A DNA stretch of 64,000 bases from Streptomyces candidus (GCF_014207445.1 NZ_JACHEM010000001.1:647328-711327), one strand, 5' to 3'. Positions 16,086 through 26,752 are shown, counted from the stretch's first letter. The notes: generated by a model from the sequence alone, not told the origin. Made by a program: numbers and translations.

Positions 16086-18707
16086 CTACTGCTGCGGCAG
16101 TGCCTCGATCTGCGCGGTGATGCGCGCGATGTCGGCCTCCGCCTTGGCGAGCCGGCCGCGGATCTTGTCCACGACGTTGTCGGGTGCCTTGGCGAGGAAC
16201 GCGTCGTTGCCGAGCTTGGCGTTGGCCTGGACGACCTCCTTCTTGGCGGCCTCCAGGTCCTTGGTGAGGCGCTTGCGCTCGGCGGCCACGTCGATGGTGC
16301 CGGACAGGTCGAGGGCGACGGTGGCTCCGGCGACCGGCAGCGACGCGGTGGCGTGGAAGCCCTCGCCGGCGGGCTGCAGGCGCAGCAGCTGGCGGATGGC
16401 CGCCTCGTGCGGGGCGAGCGCCGTGCCGTCCAGGTTCAGCTCGGCGGGGACCTTCTGGCCGGGCTGCAGGCCCTGGTCGGAGCGGAAGCGGCGGACCTCG
16501 GTGACGACCTGCTGGACCAGTTCGATCTCCTGCTCGGCGGCAGCGTCGCGGAAGCCGGAGTCGGCGGGCCAGTCGGCGATCACCAGGGACTCGCCGCCGG
16601 TGAGGTTGGTCCAGAGCGTCTCCGTGACGAACGGGACGACCGGGTGCAGCAGGCGCAGCATGACGTCCAGGACCTCGCCGAGGACCCTCGCGGACACCTT
16701 GGCCTGCTCGCCGCCCGCGAAGAACGTCGTCTTCGACAGCTCGACGTACCAGTCGAAGACCTCGTCCCACGCGAAGTGGTAGAGGGAGTCGCTGAGTTTG
16801 GCGAACTGGTAGTCGTCGTAGAACGCGTCGACGTCGGCGACGGTCTTGTTGAGGCGGGAGAGGATCCACCGGTCTACGGCCGAGAGCTGCTCGACGGGCG
16901 GCAGTTCGCCCTCGACGGTCGCGCCGTTCATCAGGGCGAACCGGGTGGCGTTCCAGATCTTGTTGGCGAAGTTGCGGGACGCCTGGACCCAGTCCTCGCC
17001 GACGGGCACGTCGACGCCGGGGTTGGCGCCGCGCGCCAGGGTGAAGCGGACGGCGTCGGCGCCGTACTTGTCCATCCAGTCGAGCGGGTTGACGACGTTG
17101 CCGAAGGACTTCGACATCTTCTTGCCGTTTTCGTCGCGGACCATGCCGTGGAAGGCGATGGTGCGGAACGGGACGTCGTCCATGGCGTACAGGCCGAACA
17201 TCATCATCCGGGCGACCCAGAAGAACATCAGGTCGTAGCCGGTGACCAGGACGGAGTTCGGATAGAACTTCTCCAGCGACTCCGTCTTCTCCGGCCAGCC
17301 CAGCGTGGAGAAGGGCCACAGGCCCGACGAGAACCAGGTGTCGAGGACGTCGGTGTCCTGGTGCCAGCCCTCGCCGGTCGGTGCTTCCTCGCCGGGGCCG
17401 ACGCAGACCATTTCGCCGCTGGGGCCGTGCCAGACGGGGATGCGGTGGCCCCACCACAGCTGGCGGGAGATGCACCAGTCGTTGAGGTTGTCGACCCAGT
17501 CGAAGTAGCGCTGCGTCATGTCGGCGGGGTGGATGTCGACGCGCCCGTCGCGGACCGCGTCTCCGGCGGCCTTGGCGAGCGTTTCGACCTTGACCCACCA
17601 CTGCATCGACAGGCGCGGTTCCAGCGTCGTCTTGCAGCGGGAGCAGTGGCCGACGGAGTGGACGTACGGGCGCTTCTCGGCGACGATCCGGCCCTCGGCG
17701 CGCAGGGCGGCGACGATCGCGGAACGGGCTTCGAAGCGGTCCAGGCCCTGGAAGGGTCCTGCGGTGATGATGACGCCGCGCTCGTCGAGGACCTGGATGG
17801 TGTCCAGGTCGTGGCGCTGGCCGATGGCGAAGTCGTTCGGGTCGTGGGCGGGCGTCACCTTGACGGCGCCGGTGCCGAACTCGGGGTCGACGTGGGTGTC
17901 GGCGACGACCGGGATGGTGCGGTCGGTCAGCGGCAGCTTGATCCGCGTGCCGATGAGGTGGGCGTACCGCTCGTCGTCGGGGTGGACGGCGACGGCGGTG
18001 TCACCGAGCATCGTCTCGGCGCGGGTGGTGGCGACGACGATGGTGTTCTCGCCCTCGCCGTACTTCATGGAGACGAGTTCGCCGTCGTCGTCCTGGTAGT
18101 CGACCTCGATGTCGGAGATGGCCGTCAGGCAGCGCGGGCACCAGTTGATGATGCGCTCGGCGCGGTAGATCAGGCCGTCGTCGTACATCTTCTTGAAGAC
18201 GGTCTGGACGGCCTTGGACAGGCCCTCGTCCATGGTGAAGCGGTCCCGGCTCCATGCCAGGCCCTCACCGAGGCGGCGCATCTGTCCGGCGATCTGCCCG
18301 CCGGACTCCGCCTTCCACTGCCAGACTCGTTCGACGAACGCCTCGCGGCCCAGGTCGTGGCGGGACTTGCCCTCCTTGGCGAGTTCGCGCTCCACGACGT
18401 TCTGGGTGGCGATGCCCGCGTGGTCCATGCCGGGCTGCCACAGCGTCTCGTAGCCCTGCATGCGCTTGCGGCGGGTGAGGGCGTCGATCAGCGAGTGCTC
18501 GAAGGCGTGGCCCAGGTGCAGGGAGCCGGTGACGTTCGGCGGCGGGATGACGATGGTGTACGCGGGCTTGTCGCTCTTCGCGTCGGCCTCGAAGTAACCG
18601 CGTTCCACCCAGCGCTCGTACAGCGGCCCCTCTACGTCGGCCGGCGCGTAGGTGGTCGGCAAGTCGGAAGTGGGTGCGGGCTGCGGAGTCTGAGAGTTCT
18701 CGGTCAC
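16086..18707 (-). CDS. valS: Valyl-tRNA synthetase
   Basis: 873 residues, a class I enzyme charging tRNA-Val. The HIGH motif is HLGH at 64-67 ([14 protein letters not shown]) and the KMSKS motif is at 530-534 ([11 protein letters not shown]). The editing CP1 domain, the anticodon-binding domain ([13 protein letters not shown]) and a C-terminal coiled coil ([24 protein letters not shown]) are all present. No T-box leader is visible in the 138-nt upstream gap, as expected in Streptomyces. It is divergent from the PYGQ-rich membrane protein. Confidence 0.97.
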   Translation of the reverse strand: MTENSQTPQPAPTSDLPTTYAPADVEGPLYERWVERGYFEADAKSDKPAYTIVIPPPNVTGSLHLGHAFEHSLIDALTRRKRMQGYETLWQPGMDHAGIATQNVVERELAKEGKSRHDLGREAFVERVWQWKAESGGQIAGQMRRLGEGLAWSRDRFTMDEGLSKAVQTVFKKMYDDGLIYRAERIINWCPRCLTAISDIEVDYQDDDGELVSMKYGEGENTIVVATTRAETMLGDTAVAVHPDDERYAHLIGTRIKLPLTDRTIPVVADTHVDPEFGTGAVKVTPAHDPNDFAIGQRHDLDTIQVLDERGVIITAGPFQGLDRFEARSAIVAALRAEGRIVAEKRPYVHSVGHCSRCKTTLEPRLSMQWWVKVETLAKAAGDAVRDGRVDIHPADMTQRYFDWVDNLNDWCISRQLWWGHRIPVWHGPSGEMVCVGPGEEAPTGEGWHQDTDVLDTWFSSGLWPFSTLGWPEKTESLEKFYPNSVLVTGYDLMFFWVARMMMFGLYAMDDVPFRTIAFHGMVRDENGKKMSKSFGNVVNPLDWMDKYGADAVRFTLARGANPGVDVPVGEDWVQASRNFANKIWNATRFALMNGATVEGELPPVEQLSAVDRWILSRLNKTVADVDAFYDDYQFAKLSDSLYHFAWDEVFDWYVELSKTTFFAGGEQAKVSARVLGEVLDVMLRLLHPVVPFVTETLWTNLTGGESLVIADWPADSGFRDAAAEQEIELVQQVVTEVRRFRSDQGLQPGQKVPAELNLDGTALAPHEAAIRQLLRLQPAGEGFHATASLPVAGATVALDLSGTIDVAAERKRLTKDLEAAKKEVVQANAKLGNDAFLAKAPDNVVDKIRGRLAKAEADIARITAQIEALPQQ

Positions 18708-18844
18708 GCGGCCAGTTTAAGGGCCCGGGGGTACCGCTTCGAAACGCGATTGTTCGGTAACAGTCGGGCCCCCGCGGGCCCTCCGGTCGCACCCTTCCGT
18801 CAGGATGTTCGGGACGCATAAGCATCTGGAGGGGAACCCAGTAC

Positions 18845-19813
18845 ATGAGCTACAACCAGCCGGGCCCGTACGGCGGCCAGCCACCGCAGCAGCCGAATCC
18901 GTACGGCGGCCAGCAGCCCGGCCCCTACGGCCAGCCGCCGCAGGGCCAGCCCGGCTACGGCTACCCCCAGCAGGCCCCGCCGCCGCAGGGCTACGGCTAC
19001 CCGCAGCAGCCGCCGCCCCCGCAGCAGGGCTACGGCTACCCGCAGCAGCAGGCCCAGCAGCCGCCCTACGGCCAGCAGCCCCCGCAGGGCCCGTACGGCC
19101 AGCAGCCGTACCCGGGCGGCCAGCAGCCGAAGAAGAAGAAAACCGGTCTGATCGTAGGCCTTGCGGTGGTCGTCCTCGCCGCGGCGGGCGCGGGCGCGTA
19201 CTTCGCCTTCTTCAACGGCATCTCCGACGACGGCCCGCACAGGCTGACCGCGTCCGAGACGGTGTTCGGCGGGACGTACAAGAAGCTCCAGAAGGGCGAC
19301 GGGGCGTCGAAGGACGACAAGACCGTGCAGGAGTTCACCGCGGCGGGGGTCGCCGACGCGCAGCTGGTGGGCATGAGCTACTCGGACCTCGACCAGTCCA
19401 AGCTGAACCCGACGGACCCCTCCTCCCTCGAAAAGCTGAAAGCCGCCAAGATGGTGAGCTTCAACGGCGCCTACGGCAGGATCGCCGATCCCGAGAAGGC
19501 GCTGGACAACTTCTTCGCCAACCTCAAGGCGGACTCCGACGAGGGGGCCGCGAAGAACAAGGACGCGGCCAAGCTGCTGGGCAGCCCCGAGGACGTCAGC
19601 CCCAGCTCCCTCGGCAACGCCCTCATGAAGTGCCAGTTGCTGCAGGGCAAGAACAAGCAGACCAACGCGATGGTCACGTCCACCCTCTGCGTCTGGGCCG
19701 ACTACAGCACGCTCGCCGCGGGCTACGCGTCCCACGGACAGCAGCCGCTGGGCATGGACGAGACCGCCGAGCAGGTCGCCAAGCTCCGCAACGACGTCCG
19801 CGTCAAGAACTGA
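18845..19813 (+). CDS. Membrane-anchored protein with PYGQ-rich cytoplasmic tail
   Basis: 322 residues. The first ~95 are low complexity, rich in Pro, Gln, Gly and Tyr (repeats of the type GYGYPQQ and PYGQQP). A KKKK stop and one membrane segment follow (about 101-121, TGLIVGLAVVVLAAAGAGAYFAFF), then a ~190-residue extracytoplasmic domain of unknown fold containing two Cys (MKCQLLQ, STLCVWADYS) that may form a disulfide. There is no lipobox. Such proteins are common in Streptomyces and often of unknown role. GGAGGGG lies 10 nt before the ATG. Confidence 0.85.
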   Translation: MSYNQPGPYGGQPPQQPNPYGGQQPGPYGQPPQGQPGYGYPQQAPPPQGYGYPQQPPPPQQGYGYPQQQAQQPPYGQQPPQGPYGQQPYPGGQQPKKKKTGLIVGLAVVVLAAAGAGAYFAFFNGISDDGPHRLTASETVFGGTYKKLQKGDGASKDDKTVQEFTAAGVADAQLVGMSYSDLDQSKLNPTDPSSLEKLKAAKMVSFNGAYGRIADPEKALDNFFANLKADSDEGAAKNKDAAKLLGSPEDVSPSSLGNALMKCQLLQGKNKQTNAMVTSTLCVWADYSTLAAGYASHGQQPLGMDETAEQVAKLRNDVRVKN

Positions 19814-19847
19814 CGCCTACGTCACGGGAAGACCGGCACGAGACGAG

Positions 19848-19884
19848 GAGGGCCCGCCCGGTGGATTCCACCGGGCGGGCCCTC
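19848..19884. terminator. Bidirectional terminator between the membrane protein and clpX
   Basis: 17-bp perfect stem (19848-19864 with 19868-19884) and a 3-nt loop, between convergent genes. Confidence 0.8.
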
Positions 19885-19912
19885 TCGTGCACCGTGCGTG
19901 ACGCGCGGACCG

Positions 19913-21208
19913 CTACGCGGACTTCTCGTGCCGCCCGCCGTCACCCTTGCCGATGATCCGCGGCTCGCGCGGCACCAGGGTCGGGTTGACGTTGGAGTGG
20001 ACGACTTCCTCCGTGATGACGACGCGGGCCACGTCCTTGCGGGACGGCACCTCGTACATCACCGACTGGAGGACCTCCTCCATGATGGCGCGCAGGCCGC
20101 GCGCCCCGGTGCCGCGCAGGATCGCCTGGTCGGCGATGGCCTCCAGCGCCGGGAGGTCGAAGTCCAGCTCGACACCGTCGAGTTCGAAGAGCTTCTGGTA
20201 CTGCTTCACCAGGGCGTTGCGCGGCTCGATGAGGATCTTCAGGAGCGCCTCGCGGTCCAGGTTGTGGACCGAGGTGATGACGGGGAGACGGCCGATGAAC
20301 TCCGGGATCATCCCGAACTTCACCAGGTCCTCGGGCATGATCTCCGAGAACTGGTCGCTGGCCTGGATCTCCCGCTTGGAGCGGATCGTCGCGCCGAAGC
20401 CGATGCCCTTGGCGCCGGCCCGCGACTCGATGATCTTCTCCAGTCCGGAGAACGCGCCGCCCACGATGAACAGCACGTTCGTCGTGTCGATCTGGATGAA
20501 CTCCTGGTGCGGGTGCTTGCGCCCGCCCTGCGGAGGTACGGAGGCGGTGGTGCCCTCCAGGATCTTCAGCAGGGCCTGCTGCACGCCCTCGCCGCTCACG
20601 TCGCGCGTGATCGACGGGTTCTCGCTCTTGCGGGCGACCTTGTCGATCTCGTCGATGTAGATGATCCCGGTCTCGGCCTTCTTGACGTCGTAGTCCGCCG
20701 CCTGGATCAGCTTCAGCAGGATGTTCTCGACGTCCTCGCCGACGTACCCGGCCTCGGTGAGCGCCGTGGCGTCCGCGATGGCGAACGGGACGTTCAGCAT
20801 CCGGGCCAGGGTCTGCGCGAGGAGCGTCTTGCCGGAGCCGGTCGGGCCGAGCAGGAGGATGTTGGACTTGGCGAGTTCGATCGCGTCGTCGCGGTTCGCT
20901 CCGCTGTTCTCGCCGGCCTGGACCCGCTTGTAGTGGTTGTAGACCGCCACCGAGAGGGCCTTCTTCGCGGGCTCCTGCCCGACGACGTACCCCTCCAGGA
21001 ACTCGTAGATCTCACGAGGCTTGGGGAGTTCCTCCCAGCGGACCTCGCTGGTCTCGGCGAGCTCCTCCTCGATGATCTCGTTGCAGAGGTCGATGCACTC
21101 GTCGCAGATGTACACACCGGGACCTGCGATGAGCTTCTTCACCTGCTTCTGGCTCTTTCCGCAGAACGAGCACTTGAGCAGGTCTCCGCCGTCACCGATG
21201 CGTGCCAC
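19913..21208 (-). CDS. clpX: ATP-dependent Clp protease ATP-binding subunit ClpX
   Basis: 431 residues from GTG 21208. The N-terminal zinc-binding domain has Cys13, Cys16, Cys35 and Cys38. Walker A GPTGSGKT is at 121-128 and Walker [10 protein letters not shown] at 182-190. The IGF loop that docks to ClpP is visible as KGIGFGA. It unfolds substrates and feeds them to ClpP. The frame continues upstream to 21610 inside clpP2, but the GTG has AAGGGG at acceptable spacing and matches the family start. It lies 184 nt after clpP2 on the same strand. Confidence 0.97.
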   Translation of the reverse strand: MARIGDGGDLLKCSFCGKSQKQVKKLIAGPGVYICDECIDLCNEIIEEELAETSEVRWEELPKPREIYEFLEGYVVGQEPAKKALSVAVYNHYKRVQAGENSGANRDDAIELAKSNILLLGPTGSGKTLLAQTLARMLNVPFAIADATALTEAGYVGEDVENILLKLIQAADYDVKKAETGIIYIDEIDKVARKSENPSITRDVSGEGVQQALLKILEGTTASVPPQGGRKHPHQEFIQIDTTNVLFIVGGAFSGLEKIIESRAGAKGIGFGATIRSKREIQASDQFSEIMPEDLVKFGMIPEFIGRLPVITSVHNLDREALLKILIEPRNALVKQYQKLFELDGVELDFDLPALEAIADQAILRGTGARGLRAIMEEVLQSVMYEVPSRKDVARVVITEEVVHSNVNPTLVPREPRIIGKGDGGRHEKSA

Positions 21209-21301
21209 GAGGTGAATCCCCTTCGCCTGGGAGCCGCCGGGTGCAGCGACTCCTGGTGCCTCAAACTTCGACGGTACCTTGCCTTGCCCCCCGTTCGGGC
21301 C

Positions 21302-21356
21302 CCCCTTGGCACGGTTCACGCGTACGCGGACCGCATCGTGCGCCGGTGCCAAGGGG
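21302..21356 (-). promoter_or_regulatory. Long-range inverted repeat between clpP2 and clpX
   Basis: An 11-bp perfect stem (21302-21312 with 21346-21356) encloses 33 nt that contain a smaller GCGTACGC palindrome. It could be a terminator/attenuator of the clpP1-clpP2 transcript or a clpX promoter feature. Confidence 0.4.
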
Positions 21357-21392
21357 TGGGCAGGACCCGTTATGTCATGTCGCCGAGGCTGT

Positions 21393-22076
21393 TCAGGCCG
21401 CGGCCGCAGCCGTGGTCTTGCGCGTCGAGACGATCTGGTCGACCAGGCCGTACGCCAGGGCGTCGTCGGCCGTGAGGATCTTGTCGCGCTCGATGTCGTC
21501 GCGGATCTTCTCGATCGGCGTGGTGGAGTGCTTCGCGAGCAGGTCCTCCAGCTGGGTGCGCATGCGCAGGATCTCGTTGGCCGCGATCTCCAGGTCGGAG
21601 AGCTGCTCACGGCCGGTCTGCGAGGACGGCTGGTGGATCAGCACGCGGGCGTTGGGGAGCGCCATGCGCTTGCCGGGCGTGCCCGCGGCGAGCAGGACGG
21701 CGGCGGCGGAGGCCGCCTGGCCCATGCAGACCGTCTGGATGTCCGGCTTCACGAACTGCATCGTGTCGTAGATCGCGGTGAGCGCCGTGAAGGAGCCGCC
21801 GGGCGAGTTGATGTAGATCGAGATGTCGCGGTCGGGGTCCATCGACTCCAGGCACAGCAGCTGCGCCATGACGTCGTTGGCGGACGCGTCGTCGATCTGC
21901 ACGCCGAGGAAGATCACGCGCTCCTCGAAGAGCTTCGCGTAGGGGTCGTACTCGCGCACGCCCTGCGAGGTGCGCTCGACGAAGCGCGGCACGATGTAGC
22001 GGTTGTCCACCTGCGGGCCGGTGTAGAGGCCGGAGGCGCTCTGGGCGGAGAGGTTGTTCATGTGGGTGTTCACCAT
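21393..22076 (-). CDS. clpP2: ATP-dependent Clp protease proteolytic subunit ClpP2
   Basis: 227 residues from ATG 22076; an internal ATG six codons in (MNNLSAQ) is also plausible because GGTG precedes it. The catalytic triad is Ser123 ([11 protein letters not shown]), His148 (VLIHQPSSQ) and Asp198 (IERDKI). The N-terminal ~45 residues are probably a cleaved propeptide. ClpP2 assembles with ClpP1 into the mixed tetradecamer used by ClpX or ClpC. It starts 68 nt after clpP1 and is transcribed with it. Confidence 0.95.
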   Translation of the reverse strand: MVNTHMNNLSAQSASGLYTGPQVDNRYIVPRFVERTSQGVREYDPYAKLFEERVIFLGVQIDDASANDVMAQLLCLESMDPDRDISIYINSPGGSFTALTAIYDTMQFVKPDIQTVCMGQAASAAAVLLAAGTPGKRMALPNARVLIHQPSSQTGREQLSDLEIAANEILRMRTQLEDLLAKHSTTPIEKIRDDIERDKILTADDALAYGLVDQIVSTRKTTAAAAA

Positions 22077-22144
22077 CCTGGTGGCTTTCGGGCGTCTCGT
22101 CGTAGGACTGCTCGGTTGCGGGGGCGGGGCTGCCGGGGCCTGTC

Positions 22145-22762
22145 TCAGGCGCCGGTGCCGCCGCCGCCGGGAACGCCCGACGCAGCGGTGATGATCTCGT
22201 CGATGAGGCCGTAGTCCTTGGCCTCTTCGGCGGTGTACCAGCGGTCGCGGTCGCCGTCGCGGATGATCGTCTCGACGGTCTGGCCGGAGTGCCGGGCGGT
22301 GATCTCCGCCATGCGCGTCTTGGTACGCAGGAGGTACTGGGCCTGGATCTTGATGTCCGAGGCGGTACCGCCGATACCGGCCGAGCCCTGGTGCATCAGG
22401 ATGTCGGTGTTCGGGAGCGCGAAGCGCTTGCCCGCGGCGCCGCCGGTCAGCAGGAACTGGCCCATGGAGGCCGCCATTCCCATGCCGATGGTGACGACGT
22501 CGTTGGGGATGTACTGCATGGTGTCGTACACCGCCATGCCGGCCGTCACCGAGCCGCCGGGGCTGTTGATGTAGAGGTAGATGTCCTTCTCCGGCTCGGC
22601 GGCCAGGAGGAGCAGCTGCGCCGTGATCTTGTTCGCGATGTCGTCGTCGACCTGCTGGCCGAGGAAGATGATGCGCTCGCCAAGAAGTCGGCTGTAGACC
22701 TGGTCGCCGAGGCCTCCACCGAGGGACGGCTCGCCGGCGGCGTAGGGCATCAGATTCGTCAC
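22145..22762 (-). CDS. clpP1: ATP-dependent Clp protease proteolytic subunit ClpP1
   Basis: 205 residues from GTG 22762, which has AGGTGG 7 nt upstream and gives the known start MTNLMP. The frame extends to a TTG at 22837 (230 residues), but that start has no ribosome site. The catalytic triad is Ser99 (GMAASMGQF), His124 (ILMHQGSAG) and Asp173 (DGDRDRW). The residue after the catalytic His-Gln is Gly, where most ClpPs have Pro. It is the first gene of the clpP1-clpP2 pair and lies behind a ClgR-type box. Confidence 0.95.
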   Translation of the reverse strand: MTNLMPYAAGEPSLGGGLGDQVYSRLLGERIIFLGQQVDDDIANKITAQLLLLAAEPEKDIYLYINSPGGSVTAGMAVYDTMQYIPNDVVTIGMGMAASMGQFLLTGGAAGKRFALPNTDILMHQGSAGIGGTASDIKIQAQYLLRTKTRMAEITARHSGQTVETIIRDGDRDRWYTAEEAKDYGLIDEIITAASGVPGGGGTGA

Positions 22763-22895
22763 GTATTCCACCTGCTCGTCTCTGACGGCTCCGGCCGTCT
22801 CAGCGTCTTTGTACGGGGAGTCGGGTATCCCACCCAACCCGCCTACTCATGGACCCTAACGCGCAGGTAGGACAACGCCATCCCGCTTCAGCAAC

Positions 22896-22909
22896 TGTTC
22901 GCTGGGAGC
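22896..22909. promoter_or_regulatory. ClgR-type operator upstream of clpP1
   Basis: GTTCGCTGGGAGCG fits the Streptomyces ClgR box GTTCGC-N5-GCG exactly and lies about 135 nt upstream of the clpP1 start. ClgR is known to activate clpP1clpP2 and other protease genes in Streptomyces. Confidence 0.65.
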
Positions 22910-23016
22910 GCAAGGTGGTGGGCTCAGGTGTACGTACGGGGCGGGCGGTGCGGGAGCGGTCGCCGTTCCGTGCGGCGGGGTGTCCCGCGGCCGCGGGGCG
23001 GTGGTGTGCGGCGGTA

Positions 23017-23061
23017 CGACGGCGGGCCCGGACGCAACGTGTGCGTCCGGGCCCGCTGTCG
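23017..23061 (-). terminator. tig terminator
   Basis: 20-bp stem including one G-T pair (23017-23036 with 23042-23061) and a 5-nt loop, 35 nt past the tig stop. It also separates tig from the clpP1 promoter region. Confidence 0.8.
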
Positions 23062-23095
23062 TGCTCCGGAGCCGGTACAACTCCTGAGCCAAGGC

Positions 23096-24502
23096 CTACT
23101 TGGCCTCTACGGCGTCCTTGGGAGCCTCGTCCTCGGCGGACTCGCCCTCGGCGGCGGCGTCGGCCTCGACCGTCTCGGCGGTCTCGTCCTCGTCGTCGTC
23201 GAGCTCGACGAGCTCACCGTTGGTGTCCTTGACCGTGGCTGCCTCGACGACGACCGCGAGGGCCTTGCCGCGGGCGACCTCGCCGACGAGCATCGGGACC
23301 TGGCCGCCTTCGACGACGGCCTGGGCGAACTGGTCGGGGGACATGCCGGAGGACTGCGCGCGACGCATGAGGTGCTCGGTGAGCTCCTCCTGGTTCACGT
23401 TCAGCTTCTCCTTGTTGACCAGCTCGTCGAGGATGAACTGGGTCTTGATGCCCTTGACCGCCTGCTCGGAGGTCTCCTGGTCGAACTCTTCCTCGGTCTT
23501 GCCCTGGATCTCCAGGTACTTCGCGAGGTCGATGCCCATCTGACCGAGCTGGTGGTGCTCCAGGTTGTGCTTGCGGGTCTTGACCTCGTCCGCGAGCAGG
23601 TTCTCCGGGATCGGCACCTCGACGAGCTCGATGAGCTTGTCGAGCACGCGCTCCTGGGCCTGGGTGGCCTGGTCGTACTGCTTCATGTTCTCGAGGCGCT
23701 TGCGGCTGTCCGCCCGCAGCTCCTCCAGCGTGTCGAACTCCGACGCCATCTGGGCGAAGTCGTCGTCCAGCTCGGGGAGTTCACGGGCGGCGACGGCGGT
23801 GACCTTGACGGTGACCTCCGCGTCCTTGCCCTCGGCGGAGCCGCCCTTGAGCTGGGAGGTGAAGGTGGCCTCGCCACCGGCCTCCAGGCCCTTCACGGCG
23901 TCGTCGATGCCTTCGAGGAGCTCGCCGGAGCCGATGGTGTACGAGACACCCTCGGCAACGCCGTCCTCCAGGACCTCGCCGTCGACCTTGGCCTCCAGGT
24001 CGATCGTGACGACGTCACCGTCCTCGGCGGCGCGCTCCACCGGGTTGGTGGAGGCGAAGCGACCACGCAGGTCCTCGACAGCCTTCTCGACGTCCTCGTC
24101 GGAGACGGTGACGGCGTCGACCTCGACCTCGATGCCGGAGTAGTCCGGGATCTCGATCGACGGGCGGATGTCGACCTCGGCGGTGAAGGCCAGCAGTTCG
24201 CCGTCCTTCAGCTCCGTGATGTCGACCTCGGGCTGACCCAGCGGGTTCAGCTCACCCTCGTTGACGGCCTCGGTGTAGAACTTCGGGAGGGCGTCGTTGA
24301 CGGCCTCCTCCAGCACCGCGCCACGGCCGAACCGCTGGTCGATGACTCGGTTCGGGATCTTGCCCTTGCGGAAGCCCTTCACCGTGACCTGCTGGTTGAT
24401 CTTCTTGTACGCCGCGTCGAGGCTGTCCTTGAGCTCCTCGAAGGGCACCTCGATGCTGAGCCGAACCCGGGTCGGGTTCAGGGTCTCCACGGCGCTCTTC
24501 AC
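23096..24502 (-). CDS. tig: Trigger factor, ribosome-associated chaperone and prolyl isomerase
   Basis: 468 residues from GTG 24502, with AAGGAG 8 nt upstream. The ribosome-binding N-domain carries the signature GFRKGKIP at 43-50. A central FKBP-type PPIase domain (about 155-245, [15 protein letters not shown]) and the helical C-terminal substrate cradle follow. An acidic tail of ~40 residues ([20 protein letters not shown] in part) is typical of actinobacterial homologues. It lies next to the clpP/clpX genes, as in many bacteria, linking nascent-chain folding with proteolysis. Confidence 0.96.
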   Translation of the reverse strand: MKSAVETLNPTRVRLSIEVPFEELKDSLDAAYKKINQQVTVKGFRKGKIPNRVIDQRFGRGAVLEEAVNDALPKFYTEAVNEGELNPLGQPEVDITELKDGELLAFTAEVDIRPSIEIPDYSGIEVEVDAVTVSDEDVEKAVEDLRGRFASTNPVERAAEDGDVVTIDLEAKVDGEVLEDGVAEGVSYTIGSGELLEGIDDAVKGLEAGGEATFTSQLKGGSAEGKDAEVTVKVTAVAARELPELDDDFAQMASEFDTLEELRADSRKRLENMKQYDQATQAQERVLDKLIELVEVPIPENLLADEVKTRKHNLEHHQLGQMGIDLAKYLEIQGKTEEEFDQETSEQAVKGIKTQFILDELVNKEKLNVNQEELTEHLMRRAQSSGMSPDQFAQAVVEGGQVPMLVGEVARGKALAVVVEAATVKDTNGELVELDDDEDETAETVEADAAAEGESAEDEAPKDAVEAK

Positions 24503-24707
24503 GGTTCGGTCTCCTTGGTGGCTGACTTCTGGGGTTCTGCCGAACCGCTTCAGTTAGGGCGGTCCTGCTCATCGGCCCGGTATCAGACACACGGGCACGC
24601 AACCTGCATAGTAACGGCAAGCCGACGTGCTCCCACAATGCGATCTTGCGGGTGGACCCGGGAGAGCCCCGGAGGTGTACTGCGGGGCCCCGGTACAAAG
24701 ATCCTGC

Positions 24708-24784
24708 TGGTCGGGGTGGCCGGATTCGAACCGACGACCTTCCGCTCCCAAAGCGGACGCGCTACCAAGCTGCGCCACACCCCG
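24708..24784 (-). tRNA. tRNA-Pro (anticodon TGG)
   Basis: 77 nt including an encoded CCA (24708-24710). The acceptor stem CGGGGTG pairs with CACCCCG and the discriminator is A. The anticodon loop TTTGGGA gives TGG at positions 34-36. The TTCGAAT T-loop is intact. Confidence 0.95.
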
Positions 24785-24942
24785 TCGGTGCGAGACGTAG
24801 GGTACATGGCCGCGGGCGCCGCGTCGGCCGCTTTACGACCCGCCGGTCGCCCCGACGGGAACGGGGGTGTGCGTCCACGTGCCATCACCCGCTACGATGT
24901 TCTCCGTACCCCGGTCGCCGCGGCGGCCTCGGGGGTGCGTGT

Positions 24943-25013
24943 GCGGGCGTAGCTCAATGGTAGAGCCCTAGTCTTCCAAACTAGCTACGCGGGTTCGATT
25001 CCCGTCGCCCGCT
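24943..25013 (+). tRNA. tRNA-Gly (anticodon TCC)
   Basis: 71 nt. The acceptor stem GCGGGCG pairs with CGCCCGC. The anticodon loop CTTCCAA gives TCC, and the T-loop is TTCGATT. CCA is not encoded, unlike in the neighbouring tRNA-Pro. Confidence 0.95.
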
Positions 25014-25018
25014 CTTGT

Positions 25019-25063
25019 GACCTCCGGCCCGGCGAGTTCTCTTCGCCGGGCCGGAGGTCTTTT
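25019..25063 (+). terminator. Rho-independent terminator after tRNA-Gly
   Basis: 17-bp perfect stem (25019-25035 with 25043-25059) followed by TTTT, starting 5 nt after the tRNA end. Confidence 0.9.
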
Positions 25064-25121
25064 CGCGTGGGGCGGCGGGTGGCCGAGAGTGCTCCCGGTC
25101 GTCCCGGCGGTGCGCCGGGCC

Positions 25122-25316
25122 TCAGAACTGGATGTTGTTGAGTGTGCTCGCCAGGGAGTTGAGGAACCGCTGTATGTCGTCGGCCATGCCGGTGGACGCG
25201 AGGAAGAAGCCGAAGAGCACGGCGACCACCGCCGGTCCCGCCTTGAGCGACTTGCCGCGTATCAACACCACGAGGACGACTGCCAACAGCAGCACCACTG
25301 ACAGTGAAATGGCCAC
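25122..25316 (-). CDS. Small conserved membrane protein of unknown function
   Basis: 64 residues from GTG 25316. Two hydrophobic segments (SLSVVLLLAVVLVVLI and AGPAVVAVLFGFFLAST) are split by a basic turn (RGKSLK), followed by a short amphipathic tail (DDIQRFLNSLASTLNNI). I recognise it as a type common in Streptomyces but know no function. The ribosome site is weak (AAGGGTG about 9 nt upstream). It is divergent from the acyltransferase gene, and the tRNA-Gly terminator lies past its stop. Confidence 0.7.
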   Translation of the reverse strand: MAISLSVVLLLAVVLVVLIRGKSLKAGPAVVAVLFGFFLASTGMADDIQRFLNSLASTLNNIQF

Positions 25317-25543
25317 AACTGATCACACCCTTGGTCGGTCCGCCTTGCCGGCCCGGGGATACACGACCCAGTGCTTCCCCCGCCAGGCCATCGTGCCACC
25401 AACACCCCCGGCCTGGCTGCCGGGTGGCGGACAGTAGATGGCCGGATCGCATCCGTCGGCCGGTGGACACGTGCGGCGGAGGGGGCGGGTGCACCGGGCG
25501 TGTTAGCGTGACGCGGGGCCGGCCCCTCACTAGCGTGCCTCAG

Positions 25544-26752
25544 ATGCTTCAGTCTCCCCTTGAGCACCAGAGAGCCGCTCTCCCTGCGCTTGACGAGGCG
25601 GCCCCGGCTCGTTGGCCGTCCCGGCCGAAGGCCCCGGATCCCTTGGCGGACAAGGGCGGTGCCGGGCGGGACGCGTTCTTCGACAACGCGAAGTACCTGG
25701 CCATCGTGCTCGTCGCGGTGGGGCACTCGTGGCCTCTGGTGCTGGCGGGGAGCAGGGCGACCGAGGCGCTCTACATACTGGTCTACGTCTTCCACATGCC
25801 GGCCTTCATCCTCATCTCCGGTTACTTTTCGCGGTCCTTCGACATGCGGCCGGAGAAGATGATGCGGCTGGTTTCAAGCGTTGCCGTTCCGTACGTGGTC
25901 TTCCAGACGGCGTACGCGGTGTTCTTCGCGACGACGGGCGACAGGGACGTCGCAGTGCGGCTGTTGTCACCGTATTTCCTGATGTGGTTCCTGATGGCGC
26001 TGTTCCTGTGGCGGCTGCTGACGCCGCTGTTCCGCGCGATCACGTGGCCGGTGCAGGTGTCGTTGCTGATCGCGGGAGCGGCCGCGGCGACGCCGGACAT
26101 CTCGGGGCAGTTGTCGGCGCAGCGGGTGCTGCAGTTCCTGCCGTTCTTCGTGCTGGGTCTGCGGCTGCGTCCGGAGCACTTCCGGCTGGTGCAGCGGTGG
26201 CCGGTGCGGTGGGCCGCGCTTCCGGTCTTCGCGCTGTCCGCGGTGTTCCTGTACTGGGCGGCGCCGCGCACCCAGTTGGGCTGGGTCTACCGCAACCGGA
26301 GTGCGCAGTACATGGACCAGCCGTGGTGGCTGGGGGTGTTGACGACGTACGCGATGTTCGTGGCGGCGCTGGTGCTGACCGCGGGATTCCTGGCGTGGGT
26401 GCCGAGGCGGCGGATGTGGTTCACGGTGCTGGGCGCCGGCACGATCGGCGGCTATCTGCTGCACGGCTTCGCGGTCAAGTACGCGAGTTCCGCGCAGTGG
26501 GCCGAGACGTACCACCTGGGCACGCCGCTCGGACGGATCGCGGTGACGCTGGCCGCGGTGGCCCTGGTGACGGTGCTGTGCACACCGCCCGTACGGCGGG
26601 CGTTGCGGGTGGTGGCGGAACCGGACCTGTCGTGGGCGTTCCGCGGCGGCGCGGACGGGAGCGTGAGCGGGACCGGTTCGGGGAAGGCGGAGCAGCCGGA
26701 GGCGGCCGAGGAGCGCGACAGGGTGCCTGCGGGGGCCGGAGCGCGCCTCTGA
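25544..26752 (+). CDS. Membrane acyltransferase, acyltransferase 3 family
   Basis: About 402 residues. The start is uncertain between ATG 25544 and GTG 25535, because neither has a clear ribosome site; -10-like TTAGCGT lies at 25503. A ~40-residue cytoplasmic lead precedes about ten membrane segments, with the family His in AIVLVAVGHSW (N-terminal active-site region) and HMPAFILISGYFSRS. The C-terminus is a charged, disordered tail. Members O-acylate sugars of exopolysaccharides, antibiotics or wall polymers; the substrate is not predictable here. The gene stands alone. Confidence 0.88.
   Translation: MLQSPLEHQRAALPALDEAAPARWPSRPKAPDPLADKGGAGRDAFFDNAKYLAIVLVAVGHSWPLVLAGSRATEALYILVYVFHMPAFILISGYFSRSFDMRPEKMMRLVSSVAVPYVVFQTAYAVFFATTGDRDVAVRLLSPYFLMWFLMALFLWRLLTPLFRAITWPVQVSLLIAGAAAATPDISGQLSAQRVLQFLPFFVLGLRLRPEHFRLVQRWPVRWAALPVFALSAVFLYWAAPRTQLGWVYRNRSAQYMDQPWWLGVLTTYAMFVAALVLTAGFLAWVPRRRMWFTVLGAGTIGGYLLHGFAVKYASSAQWAETYHLGTPLGRIAVTLAAVALVTVLCTPPVRRALRVVAEPDLSWAFRGGADGSVSGTGSGKAEQPEAAEERDRVPAGAGARL

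Noticed and set aside
18708..18844. T-box or other tRNA-sensing leader for valS
   Set aside because: The gap is short, without a T-box core or a long structured leader, and Streptomyces valS is not known to use one.
22145..22837. Long form of ClpP1 starting at TTG 22837
   Set aside because: There is no ribosome site before the TTG, while GTG 22762 has AGGTGG and matches the known protein start.
24600..25063. tRNA-associated integration site with an inserted element
   Set aside because: Both tRNA genes are intact and there is no integrase, duplicated tRNA end or accessory DNA beside them.
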